A DNA stretch of 64,000 bases from Treponema bryantii (GCF_036492245.1 NZ_AP025286.1:2976001-3040000), one strand, 5' to 3'. Positions 9,647-18,043 are shown, counted from the first letter of the stretch. The notes: a model not told the origin generated them from the letters alone. Made by a program: numbers and translations.

Positions 9647-10507
9647 ATGGTTATTAATCACAATATGAGTGCTATGTTCGCTCAGCGTTCCCAGGGAATT
9701 CAGGATCTTAACAATCAGAAGAGCATGGAAAAACTTTCTTCTGGTATGAGAATTAACCGTGCCGGTGACGACGCTTCTGGACTTGCAGTTTCTGAGAAAA
9801 TGCGTGCTCAGATCCGCGGTTTGAACCAGGCTTCAACAAACGCTCAGAATGGTATTTCTTTCATTCAGACAACTGAAGGATACCTCCAGGAAACAACAGA
9901 CATCGTTCAGCGTATCCGCGAACTTGCTGTTCAGTCTTCAAACGGTATCTATTCTTCTGAAGACCGCATGCAGATCCAGGTAGAAGTTTCTTCTTTGATC
10001 GCAGAGGTTGACCGCATCGCTTCTTGTGCTCAGTTCAACGGTATGAACATGCTTACAGGTCGCTTTGCTCGTCCTACAGGTGAAAATGTTGTTACAGGTT
10101 CTATGTGGTTCCATATTGGTGCTAACATGGATCAGAGAACACAGGTATATATTGGAACAATGTCTGCTACAGCTCTTGGTCTCCGCAACATTGGTGATGA
10201 ATCAATCATGTCTCTTGCAACTCCAGATGAAGCTAACCGCGCAATCGGAACTCTTGATGAGGCTTTGATGAAGATCAACAAGCAGCGTGCTGACCTTGGT
10301 GCTTACCAGAACCGCCTTGAGAAGACTGTTACAGGTCTTGATGTTGGTGCTGAAAACCTCCAGGCTTCTGAATCACGCATCCGTGATACAGACATGGCTG
10401 AAGAGATGGTTAAGTTCACAACTTCTAACGTACTCTCTCAGGCTGGTACAGCTATGCTCGCTCAGGCTAATCAGTCTAGCCAGAACGTACTCAGCTTGCT
10501 CCGCTAG
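9647..10507 (+). CDS. flaB: Flagellin core protein FlaB
   Basis: FlaB polymerises into the core of the periplasmic flagellar filament of spirochaetes. At 286 aa it has the expected short form without a variable D2/D3 insert. The conserved N-terminal D0/D1 ([14 protein letters not shown], then [23 protein letters not shown]) and C-terminal D1/D0 ([15 protein letters not shown], then ending [11 protein letters not shown]) are intact. No signal peptide is present, as expected for type III flagellar export. AAGGAG lies 8 nt before the ATG. Codon use is noticeably more biased (C-ending codons such as AAC, ATC, CGC) than in neighbours, as in highly expressed genes. It is monocistronic between a sigma-28 promoter and a strong terminator. 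Treponemes usually carry several flaB paralogues, and which one this is cannot be said. Confidence 0.95.
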   Translation: MVINHNMSAMFAQRSQGIQDLNNQKSMEKLSSGMRINRAGDDASGLAVSEKMRAQIRGLNQASTNAQNGISFIQTTEGYLQETTDIVQRIRELAVQSSNGIYSSEDRMQIQVEVSSLIAEVDRIASCAQFNGMNMLTGRFARPTGENVVTGSMWFHIGANMDQRTQVYIGTMSATALGLRNIGDESIMSLATPDEANRAIGTLDEALMKINKQRADLGAYQNRLEKTVTGLDVGAENLQASESRIRDTDMAEEMVKFTTSNVLSQAGTAMLAQANQSSQNVLSLLR

Positions 10508-10527
10508 AATTAACCTATCCCCCGTCA

Positions 10528-10548
10528 TCCTGAACTTGTTTCAGGATC
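10528..10548. repeat. Short extragenic palindrome (CTGAAACAAG-type)
   Basis: ATCCTGAA and TTCAGGAT pair perfectly around CTTGT, embedded in CCCGTCATCC...CGGG. Its core, read on the minus strand, is CTGAAACAAGTTCAG, differing by one base from CTGAAACAAGCTCAG inside the hairpin at 276-303. The two sites look like members of one dispersed palindromic family. Confidence 0.6.
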
Positions 10549-10560
10549 GGGATAAAAAAA

Positions 10561-10587
10561 ACCGATGCGAACTGCATCGGTTTTTTT
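10561..10587. terminator. Bidirectional terminator between flaB and the STAS gene
   Basis: ACCGATGC and GCATCGGT form a perfect 8-bp stem with loop GAACT. The stem is flanked by an A-run on the left and a T-run on the right, so it can end transcripts from both converging genes. Confidence 0.9.
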
Positions 10588-10615
10588 ATTTAACAAAAGA
10601 ATTAAAAATCAGAAA

Positions 10616-11170
10616 TTAGCCGAGAGTAATTGCTCCAGCCTCGCTGATTGTAATTATTGCTTTACAGTTAGTACAGCGGAAACGACCTGCGTGTGCTGCC
10701 TGAATATTCTTTCCACATGATGGACAAACAAGCATCTTAGGGAATACTGGACCTGGAGCAGAACCTTCATCATGACGAAGGTACTCCAAAGCTTCTTCTG
10801 TAGTATCCTTAAGATTGAAGAACTGAGAGAAACCAAGAATCTGGAATACTTCAGCTACCTTCTCCTGAACTTCAGAAAGAATAATATCTCCGCCCTTTAC
10901 CTTTACCATCTTAAGAAGGATTGTAAAAGAACCGAGACCTGTAGATGACACATATGACAAACCGCCACAATTAAACAGAAGATTAAAGTACCCTGCTCCG
11001 ATTACTTTAGTAAGCTGTTTCTGAAAGAAAGATGAATTGTAAGTGTCGATATACCCATCCAGGACAACCATACAACCGTTCTGGACTCCTGGAATCTTAT
11101 GCAAAGTGATCTTGAGAGAATCGTCCTTGTCACTGTCAAAGCCTGAAACGATAGAATTATTTGATTCCAT
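10616..11170 (-). CDS. STAS-domain (anti-anti-sigma-like) protein with C-terminal zinc ribbon
   Basis: This 184-aa protein has a STAS domain at residues 15-115. It includes MVVLDGYIDTYNSSFFQKQL and the conserved loop FNCGGLSYVSSTGLGSF, whose serines correspond to the phosphorylatable site of SpoIIAA/RsbV-like antagonists. A C-terminal zinc ribbon follows, with CPSCGKNI and CTNCKAII about 20 residues apart. STAS proteins of this kind normally switch partner kinases or sigma factors; the partner is not in the window. The fused zinc ribbon is unusual for the family. It lies downstream of recR but has its own promoter. Confidence 0.83.
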   Translation of the reverse strand: MESNNSIVSGFDSDKDDSLKITLHKIPGVQNGCMVVLDGYIDTYNSSFFQKQLTKVIGAGYFNLLFNCGGLSYVSSTGLGSFTILLKMVKVKGGDIILSEVQEKVAEVFQILGFSQFFNLKDTTEEALEYLRHDEGSAPGPVFPKMLVCPSCGKNIQAAHAGRFRCTNCKAIITISEAGAITLG

Positions 11171-11191
11171 TTAAATTACTACTTATGTATT

Positions 11192-11220
11192 ATTATAAAA
11201 CAAGAATTTCGAATTGTCTA
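11192..11220 (-). promoter_or_regulatory. Promoter of the STAS gene
   Basis: On the minus strand TAGACA (11220-11215), a 17-nt spacer and TATAAT (11197-11192) form a good sigma-70-type promoter. The start codon lies about 21 nt after the -10, so the leader is very short and no clear Shine-Dalgarno is seen. Confidence 0.65.
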
Positions 11221-11246
11221 TTAAAATATGAAAAATAAAAAATCCG

Positions 11247-11846
11247 TTAAAACTCGCTGCGACCACGGAAACTCAAAGCTAAAGTGCGCTTATCAATGTA
11301 TTCAAGGTCGCCGCCGACAGGAATTCCTGTTGCAAGTCGGGTAACTTTTGGTGAATCAGGAAGCTGAAGTTCCATAATCACCTTATTAAGATAGAGAGCA
11401 GTTGTATCTCCTTCTACTGTAGGATTTGTAGCAATTATAATTTCTGTAACGCTGCCATCTTTTATGCGGTTAATCAGTGGCTGAATTGAAAGCTGTGCCG
11501 GTCCGATTCCTTCGAGAGGACGGAGCAATCCTCCAAGAACATGGTACTTTCCCTTGTATTCACCATAGGCTTCAATTGTAGAAACGTCCTGCGGCTGTTC
11601 AACAACACAAATCTGAGATGAATCACGAAGCGGATTTGAACAGATTGGACACGGATCTGATTCTGTCCAGGTACCGCATACTGAGCAGGGCTTTATACGT
11701 TCCTGAAGATGTCCGAGATTCTGGGCAAACTTCTGGACATATGAAGAATCCTGTTTTAAAAGCCAGTTTACCATGCGGATGGCACTTTTTTTACCGATTC
11801 CAGGGAGACGGGAAAAGTTATTAGCTAATTCATCAAATGCATTCAT
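11247..11846 (-). CDS. recR: Recombination mediator RecR
   Basis: RecR acts with RecO/RecF to load RecA at single-stranded gaps. At 199 aa it has normal length. Visible are the helix-hairpin-helix start (LSRLPGIGKKSA-type, here NFSRLPGIGKKSAIRM), the C4 zinc finger CSVCGTW...CPIC near residues 54-70, and the Toprim domain with CVVEQPQDVSTIEAYGEYKG. The C-terminal EYIDKRTLALSFRGR is a Walker-B-like segment typical of the family. The start is 3 nt after the ybaB stop, forming the conserved dnaX-ybaB-recR order. Confidence 0.96.
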   Translation of the reverse strand: MNAFDELANNFSRLPGIGKKSAIRMVNWLLKQDSSYVQKFAQNLGHLQERIKPCSVCGTWTESDPCPICSNPLRDSSQICVVEQPQDVSTIEAYGEYKGKYHVLGGLLRPLEGIGPAQLSIQPLINRIKDGSVTEIIIATNPTVEGDTTALYLNKVIMELQLPDSPKVTRLATGIPVGGDLEYIDKRTLALSFRGRSEF

Positions 11847-11849
11847 AGA

Positions 11850-12161
11850 CTAAAGTCCAAACTGACTGAGGTCAAGTCCACCAAGAATAGAACTTGATTT
11901 TGCCTTAATCTGTTCCTGTACATTTTCAACAGCGTTTTTATGAGCCGAAACGATAAGATCTTCAAGCATCTGAACATCACGATTATCAACACAAATCGGA
12001 TCAAGCTTGATTCCCAGCATCTCGAATTTACCATTAAGTGTGACAGTTACCATGCGGCCACCAGAAGAGCCTTCTGCACGGATATCTGCAAGTTCCTTCT
12101 GAAGTTTTTCTGACTGTTCTTTAATTGCCTGTGTATTTTTAAGCAATTCAAATGGATTCAT
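11850..12161 (-). CDS. ybaB: YbaB/EbfC family nucleoid-associated protein
   Basis: This small DNA-binding protein is 103 aa long and would act as a dimer on the nucleoid. It begins MNPFELLKNTQAIKEQ, followed by the family coiled region and the GGRMVTVTLNGKFEMLGIKLDP strand, and ends with the helix DLIVSAHKNAVENVQE. GGAGG is placed 8 nt before the ATG, and the start is 2 nt after the dnaX stop. The fixed position between dnaX and recR is the standard bacterial arrangement. Confidence 0.94.
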   Translation of the reverse strand: MNPFELLKNTQAIKEQSEKLQKELADIRAEGSSGGRMVTVTLNGKFEMLGIKLDPICVDNRDVQMLEDLIVSAHKNAVENVQEQIKAKSSSILGGLDLSQFGL

Positions 12162-12163
12162 TA

Positions 12164-14239
12164 TTACATCCTCCCGGCAACAATGGTGCCCTTAAAAGCA
12201 TTTACAAGAATATTAACCTGAAGGGGTATTTCTACCTTTTCTGCAGGCATCTGTGCTTCCTGTACCTTTAAAGTAACATTGAAATGCATTTGACGTCCAC
12301 AGATATTTGAAATCTCTGCAGATATCACATCTCTTTTCTTTTCTATAAGGCCTAAGTCATAATCGCTTTCAACAGTAGTCTTTACTGTGTCGGCTTCTAT
12401 AACCCATAATCCAGTTTTTTCTACATTTGAAGCAGCAAATCCATCTGTAATGGCAAGTGCTGCAGTTACCTGGCCGCGGAGCTGACCTATTGAAATTGTC
12501 TGACCACTGGCAGTAACAAAAGTATCCTGTAATTGAGCTGGTGCTTTGACTGCTGCAGGACTTGAAGCATTTTCATAAGATTCTTCTGCCTGTTCAGCAA
12601 GCTCTCCTTCATCCGGATAATACTCATCATCTGGAGGGGCATCCATATTTGACCAGCCGTCATCTCCATCTTCTGCATCCGGATTCATTGAATAACTGTC
12701 TGCATTTAATGGAATGTCCATTGCAGGCATAACCTGACCATCGTCGGTAACATTTTCCTGAGAAATATGAAGTTTAAGACGCTCGTCAAGTTCTGCCGGA
12801 TGACTTACCTCTGCCTCTGGGGCAGCCACTGATTGTTCAGGCGGCAGTGGACCGCCATCATGAAAAGGGTTCGGATTCTCCCCACCGGCATCCGGCGGCT
12901 CCCCGCCTCCTCCGTTCGCTTCTTCTTCAATCAATTTATCAAGCATTGAAAGTTTTGGAAGGCCGTTTGGAATCGGATTGATACCGAGAGCCTGCTCAGT
13001 TTTTGGCTGAACCGGCTGTGGCGCAGCATTTACTGGAGCAGTATTTACTGGTGCAGCCTGATTATTGAGCGGAGCTGCTGCTGAAGGCTGTGGAGCACCT
13101 GCAAGCAGATTCTGTGCCGCATCAATTGCCTTCTTAACCTCAGCATTAGAAACAAAATTGCCAATCCAGCACAAGCGGCTGAATGCAAGCTCAAGTTCAT
13201 AACGAGGAGAAAGCGAATATCGGATATCACGATAAAGCTGCAAATATATAGAAAGAGCCCGTTCAATCTGGATTGTATTCCAGGCTCCTAGAACTACACT
13301 GCTGTAACGCTCCGGAGAATTTCCAAGAAGAGACTCTTTTTTAACACCGTTCTTAATAAGAAGAAGACTGCGGAGATAATCTGCGCTGTTAGAAATCAGC
13401 TGTTCAATTGAAACACCAGCCTGCAGGAATTCATCAATCAGATTGATAACTGCTTCTGTATTGTTCTGAGCACAAGCCTCAAAAACAGTGTTCAGGCGGT
13501 CAATGCCAACAAGACCAAGCTTATCGCGGATTTTGTCGTAAGTCATATGGCCGTCGCTGAAAGCTACAACCTGATCGAACAGAGTGTAAGCATCGCGCAT
13601 AGAACCTGTAGACTCGCGGGCAATCCAGAAGAGAGCTTCATCATCAGCCTGTATACCTAATTCTGCGGCAGCTTCTGCAAGGCACTGCTTTACTTTATCA
13701 ATTGCAACCAGACGGAAATTAAACTGCTGGCAGCGAGACTTGATTGTTGCAGGAACCTTCTGAAGTTCTGTTGTCGCAAAAATAAAGATTACATATGGAG
13801 GCGGCTCCTCAATAGTCTTCAAAAGAGCATTGAAAGCCGAAGTTGAAAGCATGTGGACTTCGTCTATGATATAGATTTTGTATTTTGCATTACTTGGTGG
13901 AAAAAGAACTTCATCCTTAATCTGACGGATATTCTCAACACTGGTATTTGACGCACCATCGATTTCGATTACGTCGAGAGAAGTACCTTTTGTGATTTCT
14001 TGACAGGTAGAACAGGTTCCACAAGGATTATCTGTAGGCCCGTTCTGACAGTTCAAAGCTTTTGCAAGAATACGCGCTGTAGAAGTTTTTCCACAACCAC
14101 GCGGACCTGAAAACAGGTATGCATGAGCTATTTTTCCGGATTTTATTGAATTCTTAAGAGTTTCCGCTACAAATTCCTGACCAACAAGGTCATCAAACTG
14201 CTGCGGTCTCCTTCGAGTCGCTGTTACTTCGTATGACAT
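12164..14239 (-). CDS. dnaX: DNA polymerase III subunits gamma/tau
   Basis: DnaX is the ATPase of the clamp loader and organises the replisome. At 691 aa it is a full tau-length protein. The N-terminal AAA+ module shows GPRGCGKTSTARI (Walker A), the zinc module CQNGP...CGTCSTC, DEVHMLS (Walker B) and SRCQQFNFR (sensor region). Domain III follows. A Pro/Ala/Gln/acidic linker covers about residues 380-565, and a folded C-terminal tau domain about 575-691. I did not find an obvious slippery frameshift site for gamma. The start has no Shine-Dalgarno; TATAAT (14252-14247) ends 7 nt before the ATG, inside the inverted element shared with the divergent gene. Confidence 0.95.
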   Translation of the reverse strand: MSYEVTATRRRPQQFDDLVGQEFVAETLKNSIKSGKIAHAYLFSGPRGCGKTSTARILAKALNCQNGPTDNPCGTCSTCQEITKGTSLDVIEIDGASNTSVENIRQIKDEVLFPPSNAKYKIYIIDEVHMLSTSAFNALLKTIEEPPPYVIFIFATTELQKVPATIKSRCQQFNFRLVAIDKVKQCLAEAAAELGIQADDEALFWIARESTGSMRDAYTLFDQVVAFSDGHMTYDKIRDKLGLVGIDRLNTVFEACAQNNTEAVINLIDEFLQAGVSIEQLISNSADYLRSLLLIKNGVKKESLLGNSPERYSSVVLGAWNTIQIERALSIYLQLYRDIRYSLSPRYELELAFSRLCWIGNFVSNAEVKKAIDAAQNLLAGAPQPSAAAPLNNQAAPVNTAPVNAAPQPVQPKTEQALGINPIPNGLPKLSMLDKLIEEEANGGGGEPPDAGGENPNPFHDGGPLPPEQSVAAPEAEVSHPAELDERLKLHISQENVTDDGQVMPAMDIPLNADSYSMNPDAEDGDDGWSNMDAPPDDEYYPDEGELAEQAEESYENASSPAAVKAPAQLQDTFVTASGQTISIGQLRGQVTAALAITDGFAASNVEKTGLWVIEADTVKTTVESDYDLGLIEKKRDVISAEISNICGRQMHFNVTLKVQEAQMPAEKVEIPLQVNILVNAFKGTIVAGRM

Positions 14240-14579
14240 AGAGTAAATTATAATGGGAATTTTCAGTTAAGGAAAGTCTAAAGGCCAAGATTGCGGGTCG
14301 AAGAGATTCCTCTATATAAATAATTAATCGTACTATTGGCTCCCGGGCACATATTTGCAGGACAAAAACGCGCAATAATGCGCTAGACGTTGTTTGTGGT
14401 ATAGAAACTATTATACTGCCGCTCCCGCGGCAGCCACAAACAAAGTCTTTTTGCCCTGCAAATCTGCTTCCTCGCGCCAAAATTTCATTACGTCTTTATA
14501 ATGCCTCCCCTGTACAGCCCCGCAATCTTGGCCTTTAGACTTTCATATTTCCGTAAATCCCATTATAATTTATTCTATG
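14237..14579. repeat. Gene-free nested inverted-repeat element between divergent start codons
   Basis: Arms 14237-14297 and 14519-14579 are inverted copies of equal length (61 nt). The inner 26 nt are identical, a middle block of 14 nt has diverged, and the last 21 nt differ at one position and end with the ATG of dnaX on one side and of the 14577 gene on the other. Further nested stems lie inside: 14353-14368 with 14448-14463 (one non-Watson-Crick position), 14385-14399 with 14434-14448 (one mismatch), and small perfect hairpins at 14370-14383, 14401-14411 and 14416-14433. Each arm carries CATTATAATTT, a -10 box 7 nt before its ATG. I found no convincing ORF, tmRNA, RNase P or SRP RNA signature. 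It could be a MITE-like element, a structured RNA, or a promoter inversion-duplication. Confidence 0.75.
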
Positions 14580-15623
14580 AAATTCTACGGTGAACTCTTA
14601 GTTTTTGCATTATTATTTATTACCAACCTGCGCGTATTTTTTGTACATCATGTGCGGCGAGATCCTCTTGTTGTACTGGCTCCGTTCACCTTTATTGTAG
14701 CGATTCTGCAGATTTTCGCATGGAAAATTGATGCTTTTACAATTCTTGGACTCTTAATTGCACTCTTTGTCCTTCTTTCAAACTTCCATGCTATTTTCAG
14801 ATATCTTGAACGCCTTTATATTGACCATTACAGCCCGTTAATGAGGGTTTGGGCGGCTTTTACAATCATCTTTTCTGCACTCGCACTTGCAGCTACAATT
14901 TATTTTGCACCAGTAGAACAGCATTCAAGAAAACTCAACGTTTCGGAAAATCAGTTTCTATATAAAGGAAGCTTTAGAAGCGGTTTTGAAAATGCCAGTG
15001 CTGTTGGAAAAAAATCTCTGACACTTTATGAGTTTGCTCCAGATCAAATATCAGAGACAAACCCACAGAAATATGAAAATCTTATAGTGTTGTTTGAGCC
15101 GGACAAACGAGGCGATACAGAACACTATAAGCCTTATCTTCAGCAGCTGGCTTCTCAGGGAATTACAGTTTATTCTGCTGATTTTTATGCTGATGACGGA
15201 CAGTGGCTTCATAATATTGGCGATAAAAAAATTCTCCGCCGTCTGATTATGGTTATTCAGAGTGTTCTGAACGAGAAAAAGTTTACATCTCAAAAGGAAT
15301 ACTACTCTTTCAACATTTCTCAGGAATATTCAGTTCTGCTTCCTTTACTTCGAGAACATTGTGGTTCCGATAAGAAATTCTTCCTTATAACTGATTTTAT
15401 GGCTGATATTGCGGCTGACGACTTAATGAAGAAAAATCCGGAAGAAATTGCCGGTATATTAAAACTTTCTTCTATTGATAACTATAAAACTTCTGGATAT
15501 GGCTGTATTGAACAGACTGATCCTCTTTTAGCAATGGTTCTTGGATTTTCGCGGGATTCTTCTCTTGCAACTCCAAAGCTCCTGGCTAAAAAAACTGTGG
15601 AGGCCCTTAATGACCTTAAATGA
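14577..15623 (+). CDS. Conserved-looking membrane protein of unknown function
   Basis: I do not recognise this 348-aa protein. The first 115 residues carry about four membrane helices (about 5-20, 33-48, 53-70 and 90-110). The remainder looks like a soluble alpha/beta domain with strand-like segments NLIVLFEPD, GITVYSADFYAD and KFFLITDFMAD, loosely reminiscent of an alpha/beta-hydrolase or alkaline-phosphatase-like fold. No clear nucleophile motif is visible. TATAAT lies 7 nt upstream of the ATG with no Shine-Dalgarno, mirroring dnaX. Its 3' end overlaps the Nif3-like gene by 14 nt, so the two are translationally linked. Confidence 0.7.
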   Translation: MKFYGELLVFALLFITNLRVFFVHHVRRDPLVVLAPFTFIVAILQIFAWKIDAFTILGLLIALFVLLSNFHAIFRYLERLYIDHYSPLMRVWAAFTIIFSALALAATIYFAPVEQHSRKLNVSENQFLYKGSFRSGFENASAVGKKSLTLYEFAPDQISETNPQKYENLIVLFEPDKRGDTEHYKPYLQQLASQGITVYSADFYADDGQWLHNIGDKKILRRLIMVIQSVLNEKKFTSQKEYYSFNISQEYSVLLPLLREHCGSDKKFFLITDFMADIAADDLMKKNPEEIAGILKLSSIDNYKTSGYGCIEQTDPLLAMVLGFSRDSSLATPKLLAKKTVEALNDLK

Positions 15624-16377
15624 ACTGGACGAGTGGCTGAACGCGTTCCTTAAAAAAGAAGACTTTCCTGGAGACCCTTCGCGGAATGGTATTCAGGTGC
15701 AGAATTCCGCCCCGGCGGAGAAACAGATTAAGACGGTAGCTTTTGCGGTGGACGCATGCGAAGCAACTGCTCTTGCTGCAGCTGAAGCTGGCGCAGATGT
15801 TCTGGTTGTTCACCACGGACTTTTCTGGGGTGGTTGCGAAACACTTACCGGTAATTTTTATAAGCGTGCGGCCGCCTTTATTAAAAACGACCTTGCTTTA
15901 ATCGGCTACCACATTCCTCTTGATGCAAACAATCCTTATGGAAATAACTACGGACTGGCGGCCGCCCTCGGGCTTTCAAAGCTTGAACCGTTCGGTTTCT
16001 GGCGTGGAATGAGTATTGGAGTTCGCGGTGAATTCACTACACCAGTGTCTCCAGAAGACCTCAATTCTTCACTTTCAAAAATCACAAAAACAAATGCCCG
16101 CCTCTTCCAGTTCGGAAAATCACAAATCAAAACTGTAGGAATTATTTCCGGAGGAGCCGGTGAAGATGTGGATCAGGCTGCTGAACTCGGTTTAGACTGT
16201 TACATTACCGGTGAGTTCGCTCATGAGCAATATCATCCTGCAGAAGAATTTGGTATCAATGTAATTGCCGGAGGCCATTACGGCACCGAAACTATGGGAG
16301 TTTCCCTGCTTAAAGAAAAAATAGAAAAGGAGTTAGGTCTTCGCACGTTATTTATTGACCTGCCGACAGATTTATAA
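15610..16377 (+). CDS. Nif3-like dinuclear metal centre protein
   Basis: This 255-aa protein belongs to the Nif3/YbgI/YqfO family, toroidal hexamers with a two-metal site; some members are reported as GTP cyclohydrolase I type 2, but the cellular role is unsettled. The metal ligands are readable as VVHHGLFWG near residue 60, DANNPYGNNYGLA, and C-terminal GGHYGTETMGV with the acidic GEFAHEQ upstream. I chose the ATG at 15610 because GTGGAGG precedes it by 7 nt and the family starts with MTLNELDEWLN; a longer in-frame start would read deep into the upstream gene. Confidence 0.9.
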   Translation: MTLNELDEWLNAFLKKEDFPGDPSRNGIQVQNSAPAEKQIKTVAFAVDACEATALAAAEAGADVLVVHHGLFWGGCETLTGNFYKRAAAFIKNDLALIGYHIPLDANNPYGNNYGLAAALGLSKLEPFGFWRGMSIGVRGEFTTPVSPEDLNSSLSKITKTNARLFQFGKSQIKTVGIISGGAGEDVDQAAELGLDCYITGEFAHEQYHPAEEFGINVIAGGHYGTETMGVSLLKEKIEKELGLRTLFIDLPTDL

Positions 16378-16384
16378 GTATATT
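16355..16384 (+). promoter_or_regulatory. Promoter of lspA inside the end of the Nif3-like gene
   Basis: TTGACC (16355-16360), an 18-nt spacer and TATATT (16379-16384) form a strong promoter. The lspA ATG follows only 6 nt after the -10, and no Shine-Dalgarno is present. A transcript from here would begin at or next to the start codon. Confidence 0.6.
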
Positions 16385-16390
16385 TTTAAT

Positions 16391-16936
16391 ATGAATAAAG
16401 AATTAAAATCAAAACTGCTGCCAATTTCACTTGCAGTTCTAGTAGTTATCCTTGATCAGGTTACAAAAATCCTTGTAATGAAAAATATTCCGCTTTATAC
16501 AATAGGCGCACAGTTTTTTGGAGATTTTCTGAGAATCATTCACGTAGCAAATACAGGAGTTGCGTTTAGTGTAGGTGCAACCTGGTCTGATACTTTGCGC
16601 CGTTTACTGTTTTCTCTTATTCCTCTTATCGTAATTGGTATTGTTGTTGGAATTTACTTTAAGAATAATACCTGGACTAAGGTTCAGCGCTGGGCAATTA
16701 TGGGTATTGTCGGTGGAGGTCTTGGAAATCTTATTGACCGCTTTTTCCGTGCCGAAGGTGTTGTAGACTTTATCGATGTTAAATTCTATGGACTTTTTGG
16801 TCTTGAACGATGGCCAACCTTTAATGTTGCAGACGCAGCAGTTGTTGTCTGTGGTATTATTCTGATTGTTTCATTTATCATTACTTATATAAAAGAATCT
16901 AAAGAACAGAAATCTCAGGAATCTGAGAATAAATAA
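16391..16936 (+). CDS. lspA: Lipoprotein signal peptidase II
   Basis: LspA is the inner-membrane aspartyl protease that cleaves prolipoprotein signal peptides ahead of the lipidated cysteine. The protein is 181 aa with four membrane helices. The catalytic pair is visible in GGGLGNLIDRFF (first Asp) and FNVADAAVVV (second Asp), and DQVTKILV near the N-terminus is a family motif. The C-terminal tail is charged. I chose the ATG at 16391 because it matches the family N-terminus and sits 6 nt after a promoter -10. The many lipoproteins in this window are its natural substrates. Confidence 0.95.
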   Translation: MNKELKSKLLPISLAVLVVILDQVTKILVMKNIPLYTIGAQFFGDFLRIIHVANTGVAFSVGATWSDTLRRLLFSLIPLIVIGIVVGIYFKNNTWTKVQRWAIMGIVGGGLGNLIDRFFRAEGVVDFIDVKFYGLFGLERWPTFNVADAAVVVCGIILIVSFIITYIKESKEQKSQESENK

Positions 16937-16952
16937 AAAAAGAGGTATTCAC

Positions 16953-17348
16953 ATGGACATGACTGATGAAGAAAAAGCGGAGAGACTTGAACGTCAGAAA
17001 AAGGAACTTGAACTTCGTGCTAAAAAACGCAATTCAAGACTTTTCCTGTTTTTCGGTAGTATCTTTGAAATCGTAGAAACTCTCGCTGTAATTCTGCTGC
17101 TTTTTGTATTTTTCTCTTTCCTGATTTTCAAAGTTTTTACTCTTCCAGAAGCTACTGCACGCACTGTTTTCCAGTTCAGTACTATCGTTAGCTTTATCGG
17201 TGGTCTTTTCCTTGGCTTTATGATTTATAAAACTTGTGCAAACTTTGTAATCGAAAAGTTTAATCTTACTGATAAACTTTCAAATGAAGTTCTTGGACAT
17301 TATTCAAAGCGCGCTCGCGCTGCAGAAAAAGAGGCATTAAAAAAATGA
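16953..17348 (+). CDS. Small two-helix membrane protein, unknown function
   Basis: This 131-aa protein starts with a highly charged coiled segment (MTDEEKAERLERQKKELELR) and has two strong membrane helices (about residues 37-60 and 74-94). A charged C-terminal tail follows. No family is recognised. GAGGT lies 9 nt upstream of the ATG. It sits between lspA and mtnN, overlaps mtnN by four bases (ATGA), and so appears to be part of that operon. Confidence 0.72.
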   Translation: MDMTDEEKAERLERQKKELELRAKKRNSRLFLFFGSIFEIVETLAVILLLFVFFSFLIFKVFTLPEATARTVFQFSTIVSFIGGLFLGFMIYKTCANFVIEKFNLTDKLSNEVLGHYSKRARAAEKEALKK

Positions 17349-18034
17349 TTGGAATTATTGGAGCAATGGACAGCGAGGTTGAAACTCTTTTTGCCCGCAT
17401 GTCTGCAAAAGAAAAAGTTAATATCAACAATCTGATTTTCTACAAAGGAAAATTATATAACAAAGATGTTGTTATCGTAAAATGTGGTATTGGAAAAGTA
17501 AACGCTGCTTTATGTACACAGCTTTTAATACTGAATTTTAAAGTTTCAAAAATTATCAATACTGGTATTGCGGGAGCTACTGGTACTGGTCTTAATATTT
17601 ATGATTTTGTAGTTTCAACAGAAGCAGTTTATCATGATTTTGATACTGTGTTCTTTGGCTATAAACTTGGACAGGTTCCAGGAATGCCGGAAGCTTTCGT
17701 TGCAGATCCAGCTCTTGTAAATGCAGCAGTTTCTGCTTTTGAACATACAGATTTTTCTAATAAGTTGAAAATAGCAAAAGGCCGCATTGCTTCTGGTGAT
17801 CAGTTTATTTCCGGTGGTGAAAAGAAAAACTTTATCATTTCTAACTTCCATCCTCAGTGTGTTGAAATGGAAGGTTGTGCAATTGCACACGCATGCTATG
17901 CAAACAAAGTTCCTTTTGTAATCATTAGATGTATGTCTGATACTGCTGACGAAACTGTAAAAGAAACATATTCGGAAGAAACAGCATCACGTCTTAGCAG
18001 CACTTTCCTTCTGGAAGTAATTAAAGAAATATAA
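17345..18034 (+). CDS. mtnN: 5'-methylthioadenosine/S-adenosylhomocysteine nucleosidase
   Basis: MtnN (Pfs) splits the glycosidic bond of MTA and SAH, yielding adenine plus methylthioribose or S-ribosylhomocysteine; the latter is the LuxS substrate. At 229 aa it has normal length. It opens with MIGIIGAMDSEVETL and shows the GIAG segment NTGIAGA, the substrate-binding CVEMEGCAIAHAC containing the ribose-contacting Met-Glu pair, and the catalytic aspartate in IRCMSDTADE. It starts inside the stop of the small membrane protein gene (ATGA) and is followed by luxS after a long hairpin. Confidence 0.95.
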   Translation: MIGIIGAMDSEVETLFARMSAKEKVNINNLIFYKGKLYNKDVVIVKCGIGKVNAALCTQLLILNFKVSKIINTGIAGATGTGLNIYDFVVSTEAVYHDFDTVFFGYKLGQVPGMPEAFVADPALVNAAVSAFEHTDFSNKLKIAKGRIASGDQFISGGEKKNFIISNFHPQCVEMEGCAIAHACYANKVPFVIIRCMSDTADETVKETYSEETASRLSSTFLLEVIKEI

Positions 18035-18043
18035 ATTAAAGTA

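Noticed and set aside
14193-14480. A 95-codon minus-strand frame across the structured element and the dnaX start
   Set aside because: It covers both halves of the internal stems and the dnaX start region, has no Shine-Dalgarno, and no protein family is recognisable.
14299-14518. tmRNA, RNase P RNA or SRP RNA inside the nested element
   Set aside because: None of the conserved cores (tRNA-like ends and tag ORF, the RNase P P4 strands, or the SRP GNAR tetraloop helix) could be found on either strand.
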